Below are positions 15,146-15,687 of a stretch of DNA of 15,687 nt, piece by piece (the first letter of the stretch is position 1; the number at the start of each line of letters is the position of its first letter). Both the position numbers and the translations under genes were made by a program. The notes beneath the pieces were generated by a model. The model did no database searches. It had not been told where the DNA came from and saw only the letters and a program-made list of their open reading frames with translations. Source of the DNA: an uncultured Blautia sp. (GTDB lineage: Bacteria > Bacillota > Clostridia > Lachnospirales > Lachnospiraceae); the NCBI GenBank assembly GCA_900543715.1, contig UQSX01000069.1, positions 1-15,687 of the forward strand. Reading direction: 5' to 3'.

Positions 15146-15687
15146 ATGATGGCGGATAAAGCCATAGACCAGGGACGTCCCTTTGACTGGGGAAAAGTTT
15201 CGGAGGATTACGCCAGATTTCGGGATATCTATCCAAAAGAATTTTATGAAAGAATTGTGGAAAGAAACTTGTGCGTGAAAGGACAGAGGGTGTTGGATCT
15301 TGGTACGGGAACCGGAGTCCTGCCCAGAAATATGTATCAATACGGCGCCAAATGGGTAGGAGTGGATATTGCAGAAAATCAGATTCGGGAAGCAAAGCGA
15401 CTGTCAAAGGACATGGACATTGACTATATCACAATGTCGGTGGAGGATCTGGATTTTCCAGAAGGGTCTTTTGATGTGGTCACAGCCTGCCAGTGCTTCT
15501 GGTATTTTGATCACCAAAAGATTATGCCTAAACTTTACCGTATACTGGACAGAGAGGGACGTATCCTTGTCCTCTATATGGCCTGGTTGCCTTTTGAAGA
15601 TAAAATTGCAGGGGCAAGTGAAGAACTGGTGCTAAAATATAACCCCGGCTGGAGCGGCGGAGGAGAGACAATGAGGCCGATACAGAT
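15146..15687 (+). CDS. Class I SAM-dependent methyltransferase (3' end outside window)
   Basis: The frame is open to the window end (180 codons seen). It is a Rossmann-fold methyltransferase of the UbiE/Methyltransf_11 kind. Motif I is RVLDLGTGTGVLPRNM (about residues 48-63), the acidic end of strand 2 is GVDIAENQI (about 73-81), motif II/post-II is VEDLDFPEGSFDVVTACQ, and motif III is RILDREGRILVLYMAW. The N-terminal FDWGKVSEDYARFRDIYP is seen in small-molecule methyltransferases of unknown substrate. ATG 15146 has AAGGGG (15131-15136) 9 bases upstream. The frame also stays open upstream to ATGs at 15113 and 15056, but 15056 overlaps the predicted -10 and would lie before the transcript start. 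Substrate is unknown. Confidence 0.92.
   Translation, partial: MMADKAIDQGRPFDWGKVSEDYARFRDIYPKEFYERIVERNLCVKGQRVLDLGTGTGVLPRNMYQYGAKWVGVDIAENQIREAKRLSKDMDIDYITMSVEDLDFPEGSFDVVTACQCFWYFDHQKIMPKLYRILDREGRILVLYMAWLPFEDKIAGASEELVLKYNPGWSGGGETMRPIQ

Noticed and set aside
15369..15635. 88-codon plus-strand frame near the window end
   Set aside because: It is a shifted frame inside the methyltransferase, whose real frame is open to the window end.

Overview
The window looks like chromosomal DNA of an anaerobic Firmicute, most likely a Lachnospiraceae member of the Blautia/Dorea type. This is inferred from moderate GC, strong AGGAGG ribosome binding sites, short class I KARI and archaeal/clostridial-type LeuCD proteins, and many paired two-component/ABC exporter genes. 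No species can be assigned from the sequence alone. No tRNA, rRNA, CRISPR array, transposase or phage gene was seen.

Layout. (1) 1-1383: end of the F1Fo ATP synthase operon (atpD, cut by the window edge, then atpC and a probable terminator). (2) 1464-3215: branched-chain amino acid unit ilvN-ilvC, with a near-consensus promoter and an intrinsic terminator. (3) 3260-6138: a LysR-type regulator divergent from leuC-leuD; the two promoters overlap. leuD ends in a 20-bp perfect hairpin shared with the convergent exporter gene. (4) 6138-12933: a defence/envelope-type cluster. An ABC-2 exporter (permease plus ATPase) on the minus strand diverges from a response regulator, a histidine kinase with no membrane segment, and a second exporter (MacB/BceA-type ATPase plus an 8-helix FtsX-type permease) on the plus strand. 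(5) 12865-14654: a convergent mannitol-dehydrogenase-family oxidoreductase with its own promoter and a candidate operator. (6) 14714-14993: a small start-less coding remnant that still has a good terminator. (7) 15032 to the end: a SAM-dependent methyltransferase behind an extended -10 promoter that carries a dyad; its 3' end is beyond the window.

How the parts work together. IlvN (regulatory subunit of acetolactate synthase), IlvC and LeuCD belong to valine/isoleucine/leucine synthesis; ilvB, ilvD, leuA and leuB are not in the window. The LysR protein is the obvious candidate regulator of leuCD. The two-component pair probably controls the exporters on either side. The support is an 11-bp-spaced direct repeat before the downstream exporter promoter and a symmetric inverted repeat flanking the divergent promoter pair. 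Because the kinase has no sensor or transmembrane domain, its input may come from an exporter, as in Bce-type modules; this is inference. I see no clearly new system. The least ordinary points are the membrane-less kinase between two exporters, the symmetric regulatory sites around it, and the gene remnant at 14714-14932.
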